Shown one piece after another: positions 37,301-49,840 of a DNA stretch of 64,000 bases (position 1 is the stretch's first letter; every line of letters begins with the position of its first letter). Below the pieces are notes generated by a model that saw nothing but the letters and a program-made list of their open reading frames with translations, had not been told where the DNA came from and ran no database searches. Both the position numbers and the translations under genes were made by a program. Source of the stretch: Ulva prolifera (lineage: Eukaryota > Chlorophyta > Ulvophyceae > Ulvales > Ulvaceae); NCBI GenBank assembly GCA_023078555.1, contig CM041200.1, positions 1,116,001 through 1,180,000 of the forward strand, given 5' to 3'.

Positions 37301-40300
37301 CGCGTGGGCCGCAGATGGCACGGAGCAGCAGGCAGAGATCAGCCGCATCGCTTCGGAAGATGCATTCAACTGGGGCTACGATCCGGTGCACTACGGCGTG
37401 CCGGAGGGCAGCTATTCCACCGACCCAGACGACGGCTCCCGCATCGTTGAGTACCGCTACATGGTCAAGGTGCTGCCCCGGCTCCCAGCGGCAGCATGTG
37501 CTGCGGCTTCGTTCATCCTGCAACCGGCCTGCCCCAGGTACTGCTCATGTGCTGGCCCTGAGGGTAGCTCAAGGCTCAGAGGCTGAGGCTGCCTGAGCGT
37601 ACCCTCCTGCTGCCTTTGCGGTGCTGTCCAGTGCTTGTACGATGTTTTGTTTGCTGTTGGGCAGTGGTGAGCCTGCTTGCCCCAGCCGGCATGGCTGCAG
37701 TCGAGCAGCATGAGTGCAGGCACTGCACGAGATGGGCCTGCGGGTGGTGCAAGATGTCGTGTACAATCACACGTTTGCGTCGGGCCTGGACCGCAACTCC
37801 GTGCTGGACAAGGTCGTGCCGGGGTACTACCACCGCCGTACCGAGTCAGGCAGCGTGTGCAACAGCACGTGCTGCAACAACACGGCCACGGAGCACCTCA
37901 TGGCTGAGCGCCTGCTCGTGGACGACCTCGTGCACTGGGCCACGCACTACCGTATTGATGGCTTCAGGTGCGCGGCTCTGGCATGCCCCGCGTGGCTGTG
38001 CCTTTACAGCCGGGCCTTCAATTGAGGGAATGCATTCCACCCGCTTTTTGTCCAACACGTTTTCAGAGAGCCCCGCCTGGAGGCTAGGGCTGCTCCACCA
38101 AATGGTGCAGCTCCTCACACCTTTCGGTCCATGACCTGCAGGGGGCGGCCGTGCGTGCATGGATGGCCTTCCTGCGCACTCTATCAATGCAAGCAGCTCA
38201 TGCAGGTTTGACATCATGGGGCACATCATGATGCGAACAATGCGGCGCGCACAGGAGGCGCTGTGCGCACTGACGCTAGACGCGGACGGTGTGGACGGCC
38301 CGGCAATTTACCTCTACGGCGAGGCCTGGGACTTTGGCGAGGTCGCTGGCAACCAGCGCGGCACCAATGCCACGCAGCTCAACGCAGCCGGCTCTGGCCT
38401 CGGTGCGGCTCCCCGCCCCCTGGCTTGGCCAATACCAGAGTCTGCGCATGTCCATGTCCTCTTTGCACGGTCGATCATTGCCGAACGCCTGCTTTTGGTA
38501 ACGCCGTGATGCAGCAAATTGTCCGTCGACAATTCATTGGAGATGATGGCTGGTGGAGGCTTGAGCCAAACCGCTTTGATGCGTGGTCACCATGTCACAA
38601 CCACGGCCAACTGACAAGGGCCAAGCAGGGGGCTGAATCTGCTGCAACTGCCGCAGGGGCCTTCAACGACCGCTTCCGCGACGCTGCGCTCGGCGGCTCG
38701 CCGTTCGGGGACCCGACACAGCAGGGCTTCCTCACCGGCCTGTCCACTGACCCCCGCACGCCTCTCACCGCCGATGCCGCCGCAGACGCGCAGGGCGCAC
38801 TCGACGCATACACGCCTTGGCTCAAGCTCAGCATGGCCGGCAACCTCCGGGATTGCCCGCTGCGCCTGCCAGATGGCTCGGTCCAGACGGGCAAGGAGTT
38901 CCGCTATGGACATGCACCTGCAGCATATGGCAAGCTCACGCAGGAGAATGTGCTGTACCTGGGCTGCCATGACAACGAAACATTGTACGACCAGGTGGTG
39001 CTGAAGGCGAACCACGCTGGGCGGGCGGAGCGGTGTGCACGGATTGTGCAGATGGCACAGGGGCTGATAGCGGTGTCCCAGGGCGTCGCGTTCTTTCACG
39101 CTGGTGACGAGCTGCTGCGCTCCAAGTCGCTGGACCGGGACAGCTACAACTCTGGCGACTGGTGCGATCGTCATGTCTGCTAGCCCCAAGTTGAGGCCAC
39201 GGTTGTGTGTCATGGTGACCTGAGCCCCAATCCCGGAATCCTGGTGTTGATGCGTTCTGCATGCCATGCATAGATCATTGCATCAGGCAGAATCGCGCCG
39301 TCCACGGCAGATCGGTTCCATGCATACACCAGGTGGTCATCGAGATTGATGATGTTTTGCAGGTTCAACAAGTTGCTATGGGACTGTTCGCACAACAACT
39401 TCGGGGTGTGCTCCTCCTCTACCGTGCCTGTGCCTGTGGCTGTGCTCAATACAGGCCTACGCCACTGGTTTGCCCCCACCACGCTCGTACGGGCTCGAGT
39501 GCGGTCGTGCCTGCAGGTGGGGCTGCCGCCGGCTAGCAAGAACGCAGACACGTGGCCAATCAAGAAGGCACTGCTCGGCATGCCAGGCCTCGTGGCGCAG
39601 CCAGAACTCATCCAGGAGACGAAGGAGTTCATGCATGCCATGCTGCGCCTGCGCTACTCCTCGCCGCTGTTCCGGCTGCCCGCGGCCGCCATCTTGCAGC
39701 AGGCCCGCCCCCTACGCTCACCTGCTATGCAGTCCGTCTTGGTGGTTTGTTACCAATGTGATATGCTACATGCGCTTCCTTGCCCCGCCTCTCACCTGTG
39801 CAGCTTAGTGCCTACTGCAGCACTGTACGCACGATCCCATTCGTTCAAAACTAGTTGCGGCATGGTCACTTGACTGTCCGATTGTATGCATGACCCCATG
39901 CTTCGCAGGAGTAGCAGAGTGGCTGTGAGTATGACAGCAGCAACGGGAGCGGCATCGGGCGCTCCTGCAGCTGAGAACAGAAAATGAGAGCTCGTCACTG
40001 CATGTATTCAACACTGCAAAGCCTGCTCTTGAAGTTGCGGTCGTTTTCAGCAGCAGTGCCACACGTGAATACATGAGGCTGAGGCGGTGCGGCGGCTGTG
40101 TAGGTGTCCTTCGAGACAGATCAGGAGCAACCTGGGGTGGTGTTCATGCAAATTGAGAGTAAAGCGGACCAAGTGGAAGACCCCCGTGTGAGACGGATAT
40201 GTGTGGTGCTGAACGCATCCCCGGGTGAGTATATGGCAACTTTCCCGGAGGCATGCCAGCAGCTGGAATTGCACCCCCAGATGTCGGGGCTGCGCCATGT

Positions 40301-40391
40301 TGAGGCTTGCACGATCGACAACTCCGAACGCACCCTCAACATTTCACCACATACCATCATAGTCTTGGTGGAGTCGTCGTTCTCAGGGTGA
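34385..40391 (+). CDS. Plastidial pullulanase / limit dextrinase (GH13)
   Basis: It hydrolyses alpha-1,6 branches of starch and limit dextrins. ATG 34385 opens an Arg/Ser/Ala-rich chloroplast transit-like leader ([20 protein letters not shown]). Then come PUD domain motifs [20 protein letters not shown] and [35 protein letters not shown], and a CBM48-like segment [17 protein letters not shown]. The catalytic barrel has [28 protein letters not shown] and [11 protein letters not shown]. The nucleophile Asp is in RFDIMGH (codon 38210-38212, just after a split Arg codon), the acid/base Glu in [10 protein letters not shown] (38321-38323), and the third acid Asp in [10 protein letters not shown] (38971-38973). 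[14 protein letters not shown] and [11 protein letters not shown] follow. About fifteen exons. All three catalytic acids are present and length fits plant limit dextrinases. The stop is TGA at 40389-40391. Confidence 0.93.
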
Positions 40392-40393
40392 CC

Positions 40394-40421
40394 AAGCTTG
40401 TAAACTTAAGCTTGTAAACTT
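40394..40421 (+). repeat. Perfect 14-bp tandem duplication carrying two UGUAA signals
   Basis: AAGCTTGTAAACTT is present twice head to tail (40394-40407 and 40408-40421), starting three bases after the limit dextrinase stop. Each copy holds one TGTAA (40399-40403 and 40413-40417). A second imperfect duplication, GCTCTGAAAATT with a short spacer, follows at 40442-40469. Confidence 0.85.
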
Positions 40422-40719
40422 AACACGTGCCTTGCGTTGAAGCTCTGAAAATTTTCGCTCTGAAAATTCGTGCAGCATGATTCGGTCAACTAGTAATGCA
40501 GTGGTTCACAACGGCTCGCAGGATATCGAGGTTCTCCCTGGTGCGTATTCAACATGAGGTCTAGTGCGATAGAGCCCATCGCCGCATGCACTCCACGAGG
40601 AAGTGATTAAATTGACTCTTCTGTGGTGTGCACTGCGGCTGTGACAGCACTGCATGTGGCAGGATGCGGAACTGCACTGGTGGGTGCAGCATCTAGATTG
40701 ATGATTCGCAGGATAGAAA
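40422..40719. other. Spacer between convergent limit dextrinase and thioredoxin genes
   Basis: No coding sequence seen. It holds the imperfect GCTCTGAAAATT duplication and should contain both 3' UTRs. Confidence 0.4.
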
Positions 40720-41372
40720 TCACTGCGCTCCTGACTCGGCCGGGGCTGTCGGCGACATCAGTTCATTTTGCACAATGTCCTTGATGCTGTTTGCTGGCAG
40801 CAGGCCTTCGGTCCGGAGAGCAGGCTTCTCAGGATCCATCCCAATGAAGATCATGGTCGGGAGACCTTGAATTCTTAGTTGGCTTGCCAGTGCTTTTTCG
40901 ATCTCTGTATCCACCTTGAGTATGTGAACGGTGTCGCCGAGTTCCTGTGCCACCTGCACACCAGCACAGTGCACATCGCTACTTGAAGCCAGATCTGTTC
41001 GGTGACCAGAGACATTATACGCAGCACAGGCCTGACTCCAAGTTTCATATGAGTAGGGACACTTTACCTGCTCGAGCTCTTTGGCCAGGAGAACACAAGG
41101 CCCACACCAATCCGCATAGAAATCAACGATCATAGGCTTCTCTCGATTTGCGAGAGCCACCTCCAATTCCTCACCAGTGACCTTTCGAATCTGCGAAAGC
41201 AAAAAGCGGTGGCTCAGACGTTTGGACACACAGTTACGGTAGCCCTATGTCGTGGTGGTTGACGGCACACCTCCCCTGCGTTAGCGGTGCAGTTGCGTCG
41301 CTGCAGCGGAGCAGCGTTGCGAGGGACGATTGAAAAGGCTGCCCGCCTGTTGAGTGCCCTGACGATGTTCAT
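40720..41372 (-). CDS. Thioredoxin z (CITRX-like), plastid
   Basis: Three exons, about 151 residues. Exon 1 (41372-~41271) encodes a basic transit-like leader MNIVRALNRRAAFSIVPRNA. It splices in phase to exon 2 (from ~41191), which has IRKVTGEELEVALANREKP and the redox site FYADWCGPCVLLAKELEQ. Exon 3 (~40955-40720) has HILKVDTEIE, IQGLPTMIFIGMDPEKPA and LRTEGLLPANSIKDIVQNEL. The 'DPxKxAxRTEGLxP' stretch and the EL(E)Q/M border are characteristic of Trx z rather than Trx f, m, x or y. In plants Trx z is a subunit of the plastid-encoded RNA polymerase complex and is needed for plastid transcription. The cis-Pro (GLPT) and CGPC are intact. It is convergent with the limit dextrinase gene. Confidence 0.85.
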
Positions 41373-41733
41373 GGCTACGTGTTACTTTGGAGAGACTCGA
41401 CCCGTTGCACTGTCCTGCTTCGGAACCGTCAGCTCGCACACCAGAGCATCAACTCGTGCCGGATATGTCCTTCGAAGCCCCTCCTGACACGCAGGGTCAG
41501 CATCGACAGACTGTACGCTAGTGCCAGAAGCGTGATCGATGCCTTTGTCGGTTTGAATCGACCTGGTGCCGAGGCTCCTTGTAGACACATACGCTCGCGA
41601 TGGTAATTTGTTGCGATGTTATGATATACTATGCGTAGAATCCAATCTCCTCTGATGTTGAAGTGATACTTTGCAGCTTCGAATCTCTCGATTGACACAA
41701 ATGACATGTTAAATATGTCTTTGTGGGTGTAGT
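41373..41733. promoter_or_regulatory. Divergent promoter region between thioredoxin z and kelch genes
   Basis: 361 bases between two outward-facing starts. No conserved motif recognised. Confidence 0.35.
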
Positions 41734-44700
41734 ATGCACGCTCACTGGGCTTCTCTGGACGACGCTGGGGACAGCAGGGCTCCCGCACGTTATGGGCACT
41801 CTCTCACGAGTCTGACAGTTGATGGCAGAGTGTATCTGGTGTGCTTTGGAGGCACTGCGGCAGATGGCATCACAGGGCAGGTAAACCTCGCGCGTTGAGC
41901 CGTTCGTCAGTGCACGACGGGCTGTACTGCAGTGGTCTTGAGCTAATCAGGCGCGAGGAAATCCGCCCTCATCAAGATTGTAGCAGCGCAGGAGACTGTT
42001 TGTTGCTGTAGGTGAACACTGTGGTGTGCTGGACGTCCTCGCAAGGATGGCAAGAAGTCAATGTGAAAGGTCGTGCTCCGGAAGCAAGGGCCTGGCATGG
42101 CGCAGCTTCCGCTGGACATCGTCTATTCATATTTGGTGGCAACAGGTATGAACATCCGCTTCCGGGCGGAGTCTCCCCTGTGCACTGGTATGCAGCCTGA
42201 AAGCATGGAAGGCAGGTCTGTGGAAGCCAGTGCTCAGAGCACCTACTTGCCATCCGCCATCGTCACAGCTGCAGCCAGAGCCGCTTCTGAAGGGCTGCTA
42301 CGTCAAATGCCAGAATGTCCAGGTGGATCACGTCATCAGGCGATCCGAGGCCAGAGCGCAAAGCACTGGACGACCTGTGGGTCCTGGACACCAGGCGCTG
42401 GGTGTGGCAGCAGATACGCCCAGCAAGCCCGATGGCCCCGTGGCCTGCGCGCCGGGGCGCAATGGGGCTCGCGTGGCATGACAACGCTCTGCTGGTGTAC
42501 GGCGGGCGTGGGGATGGCAGCACCTTTCTTGGGGACCTCTGGATGTACAATGACGCAACAAACTCCTGGTGAGCCCATTCCCCTGTGCATTCCTTCCCCG
42601 CCCTCCTTAAGAAAACATTTTCATCCCATCGCCGTACACCAGCTGCCCTGCGACAGCGTCCGATCGGCGGCTGTCGCTGTTCAGCATGCACTGCCACGGT
42701 GTGCAGCCCCCTGGCGTCTGCCGCAGAGCTTCATGGTGCGGTGACGTCCAGGAGGGATGTCACGCCTCCAAAGCGGTATAAGGCGCCGCTGCCACGCGTG
42801 CTTGCGACGTTCTTAGCCACCCCGTATGGAGTCTTCATCTACGGTGGGGCCCGGCCCGGCACGACGCCGACCGCCCGCCTGCCCCTGTGCGACCTGTGGC
42901 ATCTCAAGAAGATGCTGCCGGGGTCGCCGGAGCACGGCGGTGACACACCCTTCGTGTGGGAGGACTGCAACCGCATGCCCAAGTGCTCCGCGGAGCATGC
43001 CGGCGCCCCGGAGTCTGGGCCGCCGCTACTGCGTACGCCTGTCGCCGCTGATCGGCTCGTCGTCGGCCACGACGCCCACGCCTGGACCTTCATGGAGCCT
43101 TCCCACATCGTGGTGCGGCACATGCACCCCATGTGCCATAATTCCTCACCATGCACTGCCAGTAAGCACCTGGCCAGGATGGCGGCATGCTTGCGCCATT
43201 GTCGCATCGTCCACATCATGCTTATCATGCTCTTGCCATATCGCAACAACTTGATAGATGTGACTCACATCACACTGTGCCCCAGAGCATGGAGGTGGCC
43301 GTATGGCTACAGGTGGTCCACAGTTGCCCTGGGCAATCAGAGTGTGCATGCAGGTGTGGTCGGGGCTGCTGGGGCGGATGCCAAAGAAGAGCATGCTGAT
43401 GCCAGCACCACCGCCGGCGCAGCTGACAGGGAACCTCTTCGTGATTGACGTCTCAGCGATTGAACGCGGCTGGTCCATGCTGCCGCCCCAGCACATCTGG
43501 TCACAGCATGGCGCTGCGAGCCGGGCATCCCTGCCTCGGCGGTGGGCCGCCATGGCAGCCCTCGCTCCCGGTGTGCCTCTGTGCCTTTCCTGCGATGCGG
43601 GCCCCGCGCCTGTGCTGTCAGATTCCGCAGCTGCATCTCACAAGTACACCCACATGGCAGCGCCCCGTGTCATGCATCCCCAGAGCAGTGCAGATCTGTG
43701 CAGATCACACATTGCAGGCTGGGCTGTTCAGCTGCGTGCGATCTCCTGCCAGGATATTTTCAACCCCCTGGCGGGCGCAGACTGATGTGCCAGCAGTTGG
43801 CAAACTCGTGAAGCGCCAGCTGTGCTTGCAGCTTCCCACATCACATTCATTCACGTGGTAGAGAGTACCAGCCCAGGTGGAAAGTAAGTGCGGGCACGGG
43901 CATGTGTGCAGGGAAGGTGGTCGTGCACGGAGGCCTGGCGCAGGACAAGTCTGTTGTGGGGGCGGCGGCGATCCTTGAGATAGAGGTGGCAGCACACCCC
44001 GCACACCCCGCTCCAGAGCCCTCACTCAGCGATGCCGCAACAAATAGTCAGCCTGATCTGATCAGCTTTGACGATGAGCCAGCTCCAATTCCAACACCGC
44101 AGCCACCCGCTGTCTCTCCTGCAAGCACTGGTGCTGCCAGCCCACCCGCAGGTGCACCTCACCCCCAGCTGTTGTAACACCGACCTCACCTCTGAGTTGT
44201 GCCCTTTCCTATCACTGCGCTGGTCACCGGCACAAGGACCGCCGCTGTTGGGGAATGATAAAGCCCAAAACTGCAACTGCTAGGTGTGTGCAGCAGGCGT
44301 GTCTGCCACAGCAGCCGCCACAGCTGCCGTCTCGCCAACCTCTCAAGCCAGTAGAGCAGCCTCCCCAGTATCACCTGCACAACCGGAGCGGCCGTCAGCC
44401 CCCGCCCCCTCTAGGGCTAGCCCCCCAGCTGTGCTCTCCAAGGTGTCAAGCCCCACGCGGCCCAATGTCATGTTCTCGGTGCTCGGCGGCATGCGCAAGA
44501 GCGTGGAGACGTTCTCTACTGAGGCCGCCAACGTGCTGAGCCGTGTCACTGGCGGCGCCTCGCATGAGGCCGCGGCGCTGGCGTCCGCCCCAGAGGATGC
44601 CGCGCCTGCCGCGCAAGTCCGCTTCTCGCGACCCCCGGAGCCGATGCCCTTGCAGCAGCCGAAGGCCGCGTCGCCAGACGCCGCAAGTGCAGGTCTGCAC

Positions 44701-46330
44701 CCTGTCCAGTGCTGCAGTGTATGTGCGTGTGTGTTGTGCGCCCAGTCTCTTCTGTGTCACACATGCCACTGCAGCATGCATGCTGCAGCGGTGGCAACTG
44801 GGCAATGTTGTGGCTCGTTCGGCATGCAGCACAGGCTGACCGATCTGCCTTTGCATACTTTCCACACGGCTCAGGCACGATGCCAGCCTTGCATTGCCGG
44901 GACACACTGTTCAGAAACACTGTCGTACAAAACGCATTCTGTGCTTGCACATGCATACATCAGACACAGCACATCCTGCGTGCGTGCGCTTGACACCACG
45001 AGCCTGACGCAGGGGTCCCTCGGGAGTACATCGACCAGTGGGTGTCGATACATGGCAGCGCGGCGGCAACGTCTGTGCAGGTTCTTGTGCCGACCACAGA
45101 TCGGCTGACCACGCCGCGCAAAGCACTGCCACCACAGCCACAGCGCTCCGCAACTTCTGCCACCGCAGCTACACAGCCAGCCACACCGCAGCAGCCCAAG
45201 TTCTCGTCTGAGGCTGCGCCTCAAATCGATCAAACGCCATCTCCCGGGCTGACTCTGCGCATCGCCAGCGGCCACAGCGGCGACCTTGGCGACAGTGAGG
45301 GCGAGCTTGAATCGCCAGTGTCCCTGTGGATCTCACCGGGGCGCAGCGGCGGCCTGGGATCCCCCAGCCTGCACAGCGGCACGACCAGTCCGCTGGCGAG
45401 ACAAGCAGAGCATGGCGACACAGTGGAGTGTGTGCGGGATGTTGTGGACGACATGCTGGACCGAGTGGAGGGGCGGCTTGCTGCGGCGGCATCGCCTGCA
45501 ATGGCTGACTTCCAGTTTGACACGCTGCCGGCTGCTACAGCGCCGCATAGGGCGGCAGTGTGGCCGCCTGCACACACTTCATCGCCTGTGCCGTGCGTCA
45601 CCCGTTGTCCTGCTTCTGGCTTGGTGCTGCTGTGGTGCTAGCATAATGCAGACGGCTGTAGGGTGCATGCAGGGCGAAGGAGGTGCCTGAGGGCGGCAAT
45701 CCGGCAGGCGGGCCAGCGCAGTCAGAGCTACCGACGGCGTTCGTTCAGGACATGCTGATGACAGACCCTGTGCAAGCACTTGGGCTGCGAGTGACTCGAG
45801 CTCCTGGTGCCACCCTTGAATTCGTGTCACTCGAGGAGGCCAAGACTGAGCTACGTGTGTGCCGCTTTCTTCCATTTCTATGCGTTGTGCAACCACTCAT
45901 GTGACCTGAGCTTTGCACCAGTGAAAGGGACACCCAGGGTGACCATGAATGCAATGGCTGGCCTGCAGTAGGTCCAGCATCAGTCTAATGTTGGGGCTCT
46001 TTGCCGAGGGATGCATTTCCCAGGGGGCTTGTCATAACTTGTACACAGGCCGGACAGCAGCAGACTGGTGTGGGGGGTGCAGGAAGGCGAGCCTGTGCGT
46101 GGCTGGAGTCGGTACCAGCGGCAGGGTGCCTGCGGTGCAAAGACGTGCACGCGCTGTTCACGGAATACAAGAGGCTGTCACCTCTGGCGATGACTTTAGT
46201 GGGACAGCCGGGTCGGCCGGCACTGGGCACCCTCGCGCATCTCTCGCAGAAAGACCTCCGCATGCGGGACATTACAACAGTGCTCAGCGAGTACAAGCAA
46301 CTGCGGGCCCTGGCGATGGCCAAGCGCTAG
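41734..46330 (+). CDS. Kelch-repeat protein with long disordered tail
   Basis: ATG 41734 opens an exon with RYGHSLTSLTVDGRVYLVCF and FGGTAADGITGQ. The next exon has ARAWHGAASAGHRLFIFGGN, then ALDDLWVLDTRRWVWQQI, LAWHDNALLVYGGRGDG and FLGDLWMYNDATNSW. Further blades are GVFIYGGARPG with LCDLWHLKK, and GKVVVHGGLAQDKS near 43.92 kb. These are six or so kelch blades forming one propeller, a protein-binding scaffold. The C-terminal half is Ala/Pro/Ser-rich and probably disordered, with NSQPDLISFDDEPAP (a clathrin-box-like DLISFD) and NVMFSVLGGMRKSVETFS. The end carries a duplicated motif: DVHALFTEYKRLSPLAM (46142-46192) and DITTVLSEYKQLRALAM (46268-46318). Stop TAG at 46328-46330. About ten exons, and tail junctions are uncertain. 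Function is unknown. Confidence 0.72.
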
Positions 46331-46411
46331 CGCGATGCGGCCACGTGATAATTGTGGGCCACAGCTGATGCCACGTTCCAGCAGCTTAGATTGCTAGATC
46401 CCAGATTTTGT

Positions 46412-49237
46412 TCAGGGCAGTTCACGTTCATGTATAAATGTGCTACCCCGATTCCCGGTGGTCACCCTGATGCGGTCGTCCACATACACCCAGTCCACAT
46501 ATCCGCTGCCGTCTCGCTTCACCTCGAGGTTGAACTGCTGCCCTAGCGCCTCGAGCACGATACGGTCGATGCACACACTCGTGCGCACCTCAGAGGCAGC
46601 CTCACACGATGCCAAGGCGCGCACAGTGGCCACCCCCAGGTCCACACGATTCTCCAGCATGCCCGCTTGCCCATCTATAATCTGCCAGTTCTTGATCTGC
46701 ACGTGATTTTCTTTAGGAACCCGAAATGCTGTCACAATTTCAGGTGACCATGGCTGCAGGCTCTGGATGTCAGCTCACGGGAGTTGTGTGCATCTTGATT
46801 GAAACAGATTATAGAGCGCACATTGCTGCTGATTCACACCAACATTGCTTGTGTTGCCATTGCAGTGGAACCCAAGCAGGTCACAAGCATTCAGCATCCA
46901 TGAATTGACATTTTAGCGCAGCAATCAAAGTTAGCATACGCACAGACTTGCTTCCGCTCAGCCGCTTCTGCAAAGGATTGGCGTCCTCAGCTTGCTGCGA
47001 CCAGATCTGTCGCCATTTGCCTTCGATAATTGGGTCCTGTGCAGGGGTGCTGGTGGCGGAAGTGCCCTTGAGCTCCTCCACAAGTGACAGCACCCTAGAA
47101 TCATCTCCTGCTTTGACAGCAGCAAGCACTGCCTCCGTGGGCGTGGCAGTCTTTGCCTCTTCCTCCTCTTTCACAAGCACAAACAGGGTACCTGCACCGC
47201 CGCACAGCACAAGTCGAGGAGCCGGACATTCATCACACCTCCATGGCGATGGCATGCACCCTCTGTCTGTTCCTGCCCCCTTAGCCACATGAAGGGCATG
47301 TTCAGAGCCATTCGCAACTTTCACTCCCTAACCACAGTGCAGTGCAGTACCTTTATTGCCACGGGTGAGACGGAAAGTGCCATCTTCATTCAGGTATGTG
47401 ATGTCGATCCAGCTGCACACACAGCAAAGATCTCAGGAACATGCAGGGTGAAGCTGATAGGTTGCCATGGCCGAGTTGGTCCACATGACCTTGCAGGCAG
47501 CTGCACTGACACAAGATGTGTTTGTTTGGAGTGCTCTGGTGGGGTGTGGCAGCTGCGCACCCCTTGGTCTCATCGCCCAGTTGCCGAAATGGAACCGGGT
47601 ATGGAATGTTGAATGGTAGCGCTCTGCAACGCAAAGCTGTCAATAACAGTGCCTTCACCAAGAAGCATCACGAGCTTGCCAGCTCTACAGTGTGTGCGGG
47701 TACAGCTTTTGTAGGCCTGAGAAGGCCTAAATGGTATACAGTAGATGAACAGCATGTTGCAGAGTGTGAGGTCAAGCAATGCCAGTCTTAACAAAGCACC
47801 ATACGGCATGCAAGCAGCCATGATCTACCCCAGGTCCCTGATACTGTATGCCAATTTGTCAGTGAGCATCTTGTTGCAGTCCCAAGGTGTGGGTCAAGCG
47901 CACTTGAAGTCGAACGCTGCTTGGTCGAACTGGAAGTCAATCCTCATGTTGTCCTTGGCTGGTGGCTTGACTGAGCTCTTGCCAAAAAGGGCAATGCCAG
48001 CGCCCTTGCGGGCCGTGAAGCCGTCCAAGGGCCTTGCGTCGGTGCTTGCCATTGCTTCCACTTTTAGTGTACCAACACTGCAGCATGCTCATATGCATAA
48101 ATCTCTCCTGTTTGGACGTGGGACTACTGATGTATGCAGTGCAACATACACTATGCTCTATGCTTAAGTGGGAAGCGGATGGGGGCATGAAGAGAGACAG
48201 AGCAGCATGCAGCGATGGACAAATTTCCAGCGTGGAGGCATTTATGTTTGCCGGCATGAGCCAGTTGTACTGACCTGGCCTCGTCTCCAAACTCCACCAC
48301 ATTGTTCACCCGACAGGGCCCGCTCTCGGCTATCTGAACTTCTTGGAAGATCTTAAACGCTTCTGTGCCAGTGAACGCTCGCTGAATCGGCGAGGCACTG
48401 CCAGGCCGGCTGGTGTACAGGAGACGCCACCTGCACATAATAGCCTACGGCTGGCACATCACAGGGACGTGCTGTATCGACAATTCACACAGCAAAGTGT
48501 AACACACAGTAATAGACGCTTTCGAATCTATTCAGCAGTGCAAGTGGAGCACCTGCCGTCAAGCACGTCTGCCTTGGCGGTGGGATCCACCACCCCTCCG
48601 ATGCTCTCCAGTTGTTGCACAGCATCCTGCAGCTGGGCCTGCTGCTCCTCCGAAAGACCCTCCTTACCCCGGCCTTTCACGTCCCTAATTGACTCCAATA
48701 TTTGGGCCTCGAGTGCGCTGGCCTATATGCACACGCTCCTTGTGGTTATGCTGCTTGCGTTGAGTGTGCACATGAGCTGTGGGTAACCGGTCATGCTTTG
48801 CCAAACGCAACCGCACACGAAAGATGACAAAGGCAGGGAGACTTCGAAATACATGCAATGATGCTGGATGCTCTTGGGGGACGCGAGGTGCAATGGCGAA
48901 GGGCCCTAGAGTCGCTCGATGTCACGACACAGAGTACGGACGTGACGTCGAACGATGCAAAGCATCTTCGAGCTGATGGTATGACATGATCAATCAGAGC
49001 CGTACAGTGTTTCTGTAAGACGACAGCTGTGCACGCAGGTTTACATCTGCCCAAGGAACTGTTGCTCTTCACGCATGCTGCACCCACCGATGCACCTGGC
49101 GATTTGTGGAGAACAGCACATGAACGAAGCGCTGGTACCTGCTGAGATGCGCTCTGGACCGCATATAGGCGAAATCTATAGTTATGATTTCGCCCCGCTC
49201 CTGCTTTGCCTTGGCGGCAGCATCGTGTGCTGAACAT
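46412..49237 (-). CDS. Plastid lipid-associated protein (fibrillin) with two PAP domains
   Basis: ATG 49237 starts a basic transit-like exon (MFSTRCCRQGKAGAGRNHNY) whose end splices in phase to ASALEAQILESIRDVKGRG near 48.72 kb. The first PAP domain has LESIGGVVDP, WRLLYTSRPGSASPIQRAF, VNNVVEFGDEA, DFQFDQAAFDFK, LPFNIPYPVPFRQLGDETKG, TYLNEDGTFRLTRGNKG and GTLFVLVKEEEE. A second PAP unit follows: TEAVLAAVKAGDDSRVLSLV, IIEGKWRQIWSQQ, NWQIIDGQAGMLENRVDLG, WVYVDDRIRVTTGN and GSTFIHERELP, ending at TGA 46412-46414. Fibrillins are lipocalin-like proteins of plastoglobules, thylakoids or stroma. The double-domain layout resembles plant PAP12/FBN10. About eight exons. It is convergent with the kelch gene, 81 bases apart. 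Confidence 0.85.
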
Positions 49238-49840
49238 CGTCACTTAAACAAGCGGTTGTGGGATGTGGTTGTGGCTGAGTTTCGTCGCGTGAGTTCACGC
49301 CCGCCTGCACTCTAGCAGATCTCAAATTCGTAGACCTTGAATCTGATGTGCCAGCAGGTCCCTGGTACTGTGTATGCCGGTCACAGTGCTGGCATCTGGC
49401 GCCAATGCATGATCGTTGGCCCCGCCCCCGATCTTCCAGATGTTGTACGTCTGGGTGTCACCACTGCTAACTGGACATTTTGGGAGGCAGAGTGCACATT
49501 CTGGGTCGTTCGCGGTATGTCTCAACGGTGGCAGTGAACATTCTTCCTTGGCGCGTGTTTGAATAGCTTGGAGGCACCATCAACATCAACACACGAGCGC
49601 GGGTCCACCCTGCTACACAATCTTCCACTGCAATATATGCTGTTCTTCGTTGGATTGCAGCCAGACGCGTCACTGGTACACTCACATATTGGGCGACCGG
49701 GTCGCTGCTCGCGACCGAGGCCAAGGTACGTTGAAGCGCACAGCTCCCACTTGGTCGAGCTCCACTGGTCTGCACTTCAATACGAACAACGACAATATTC
49801 GGTGTGACTTGTACCCAGGTATCTGAAATCTCCACGAGCA
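49238..49840. promoter_or_regulatory. Divergent promoter region between fibrillin and histone deacetylase
   Basis: 603 bases between outward-facing starts. A plus-strand frame at 49337-49537 exists but has no family motif or splice partner. A non-coding first exon of the deacetylase gene could lie here. Confidence 0.35.
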
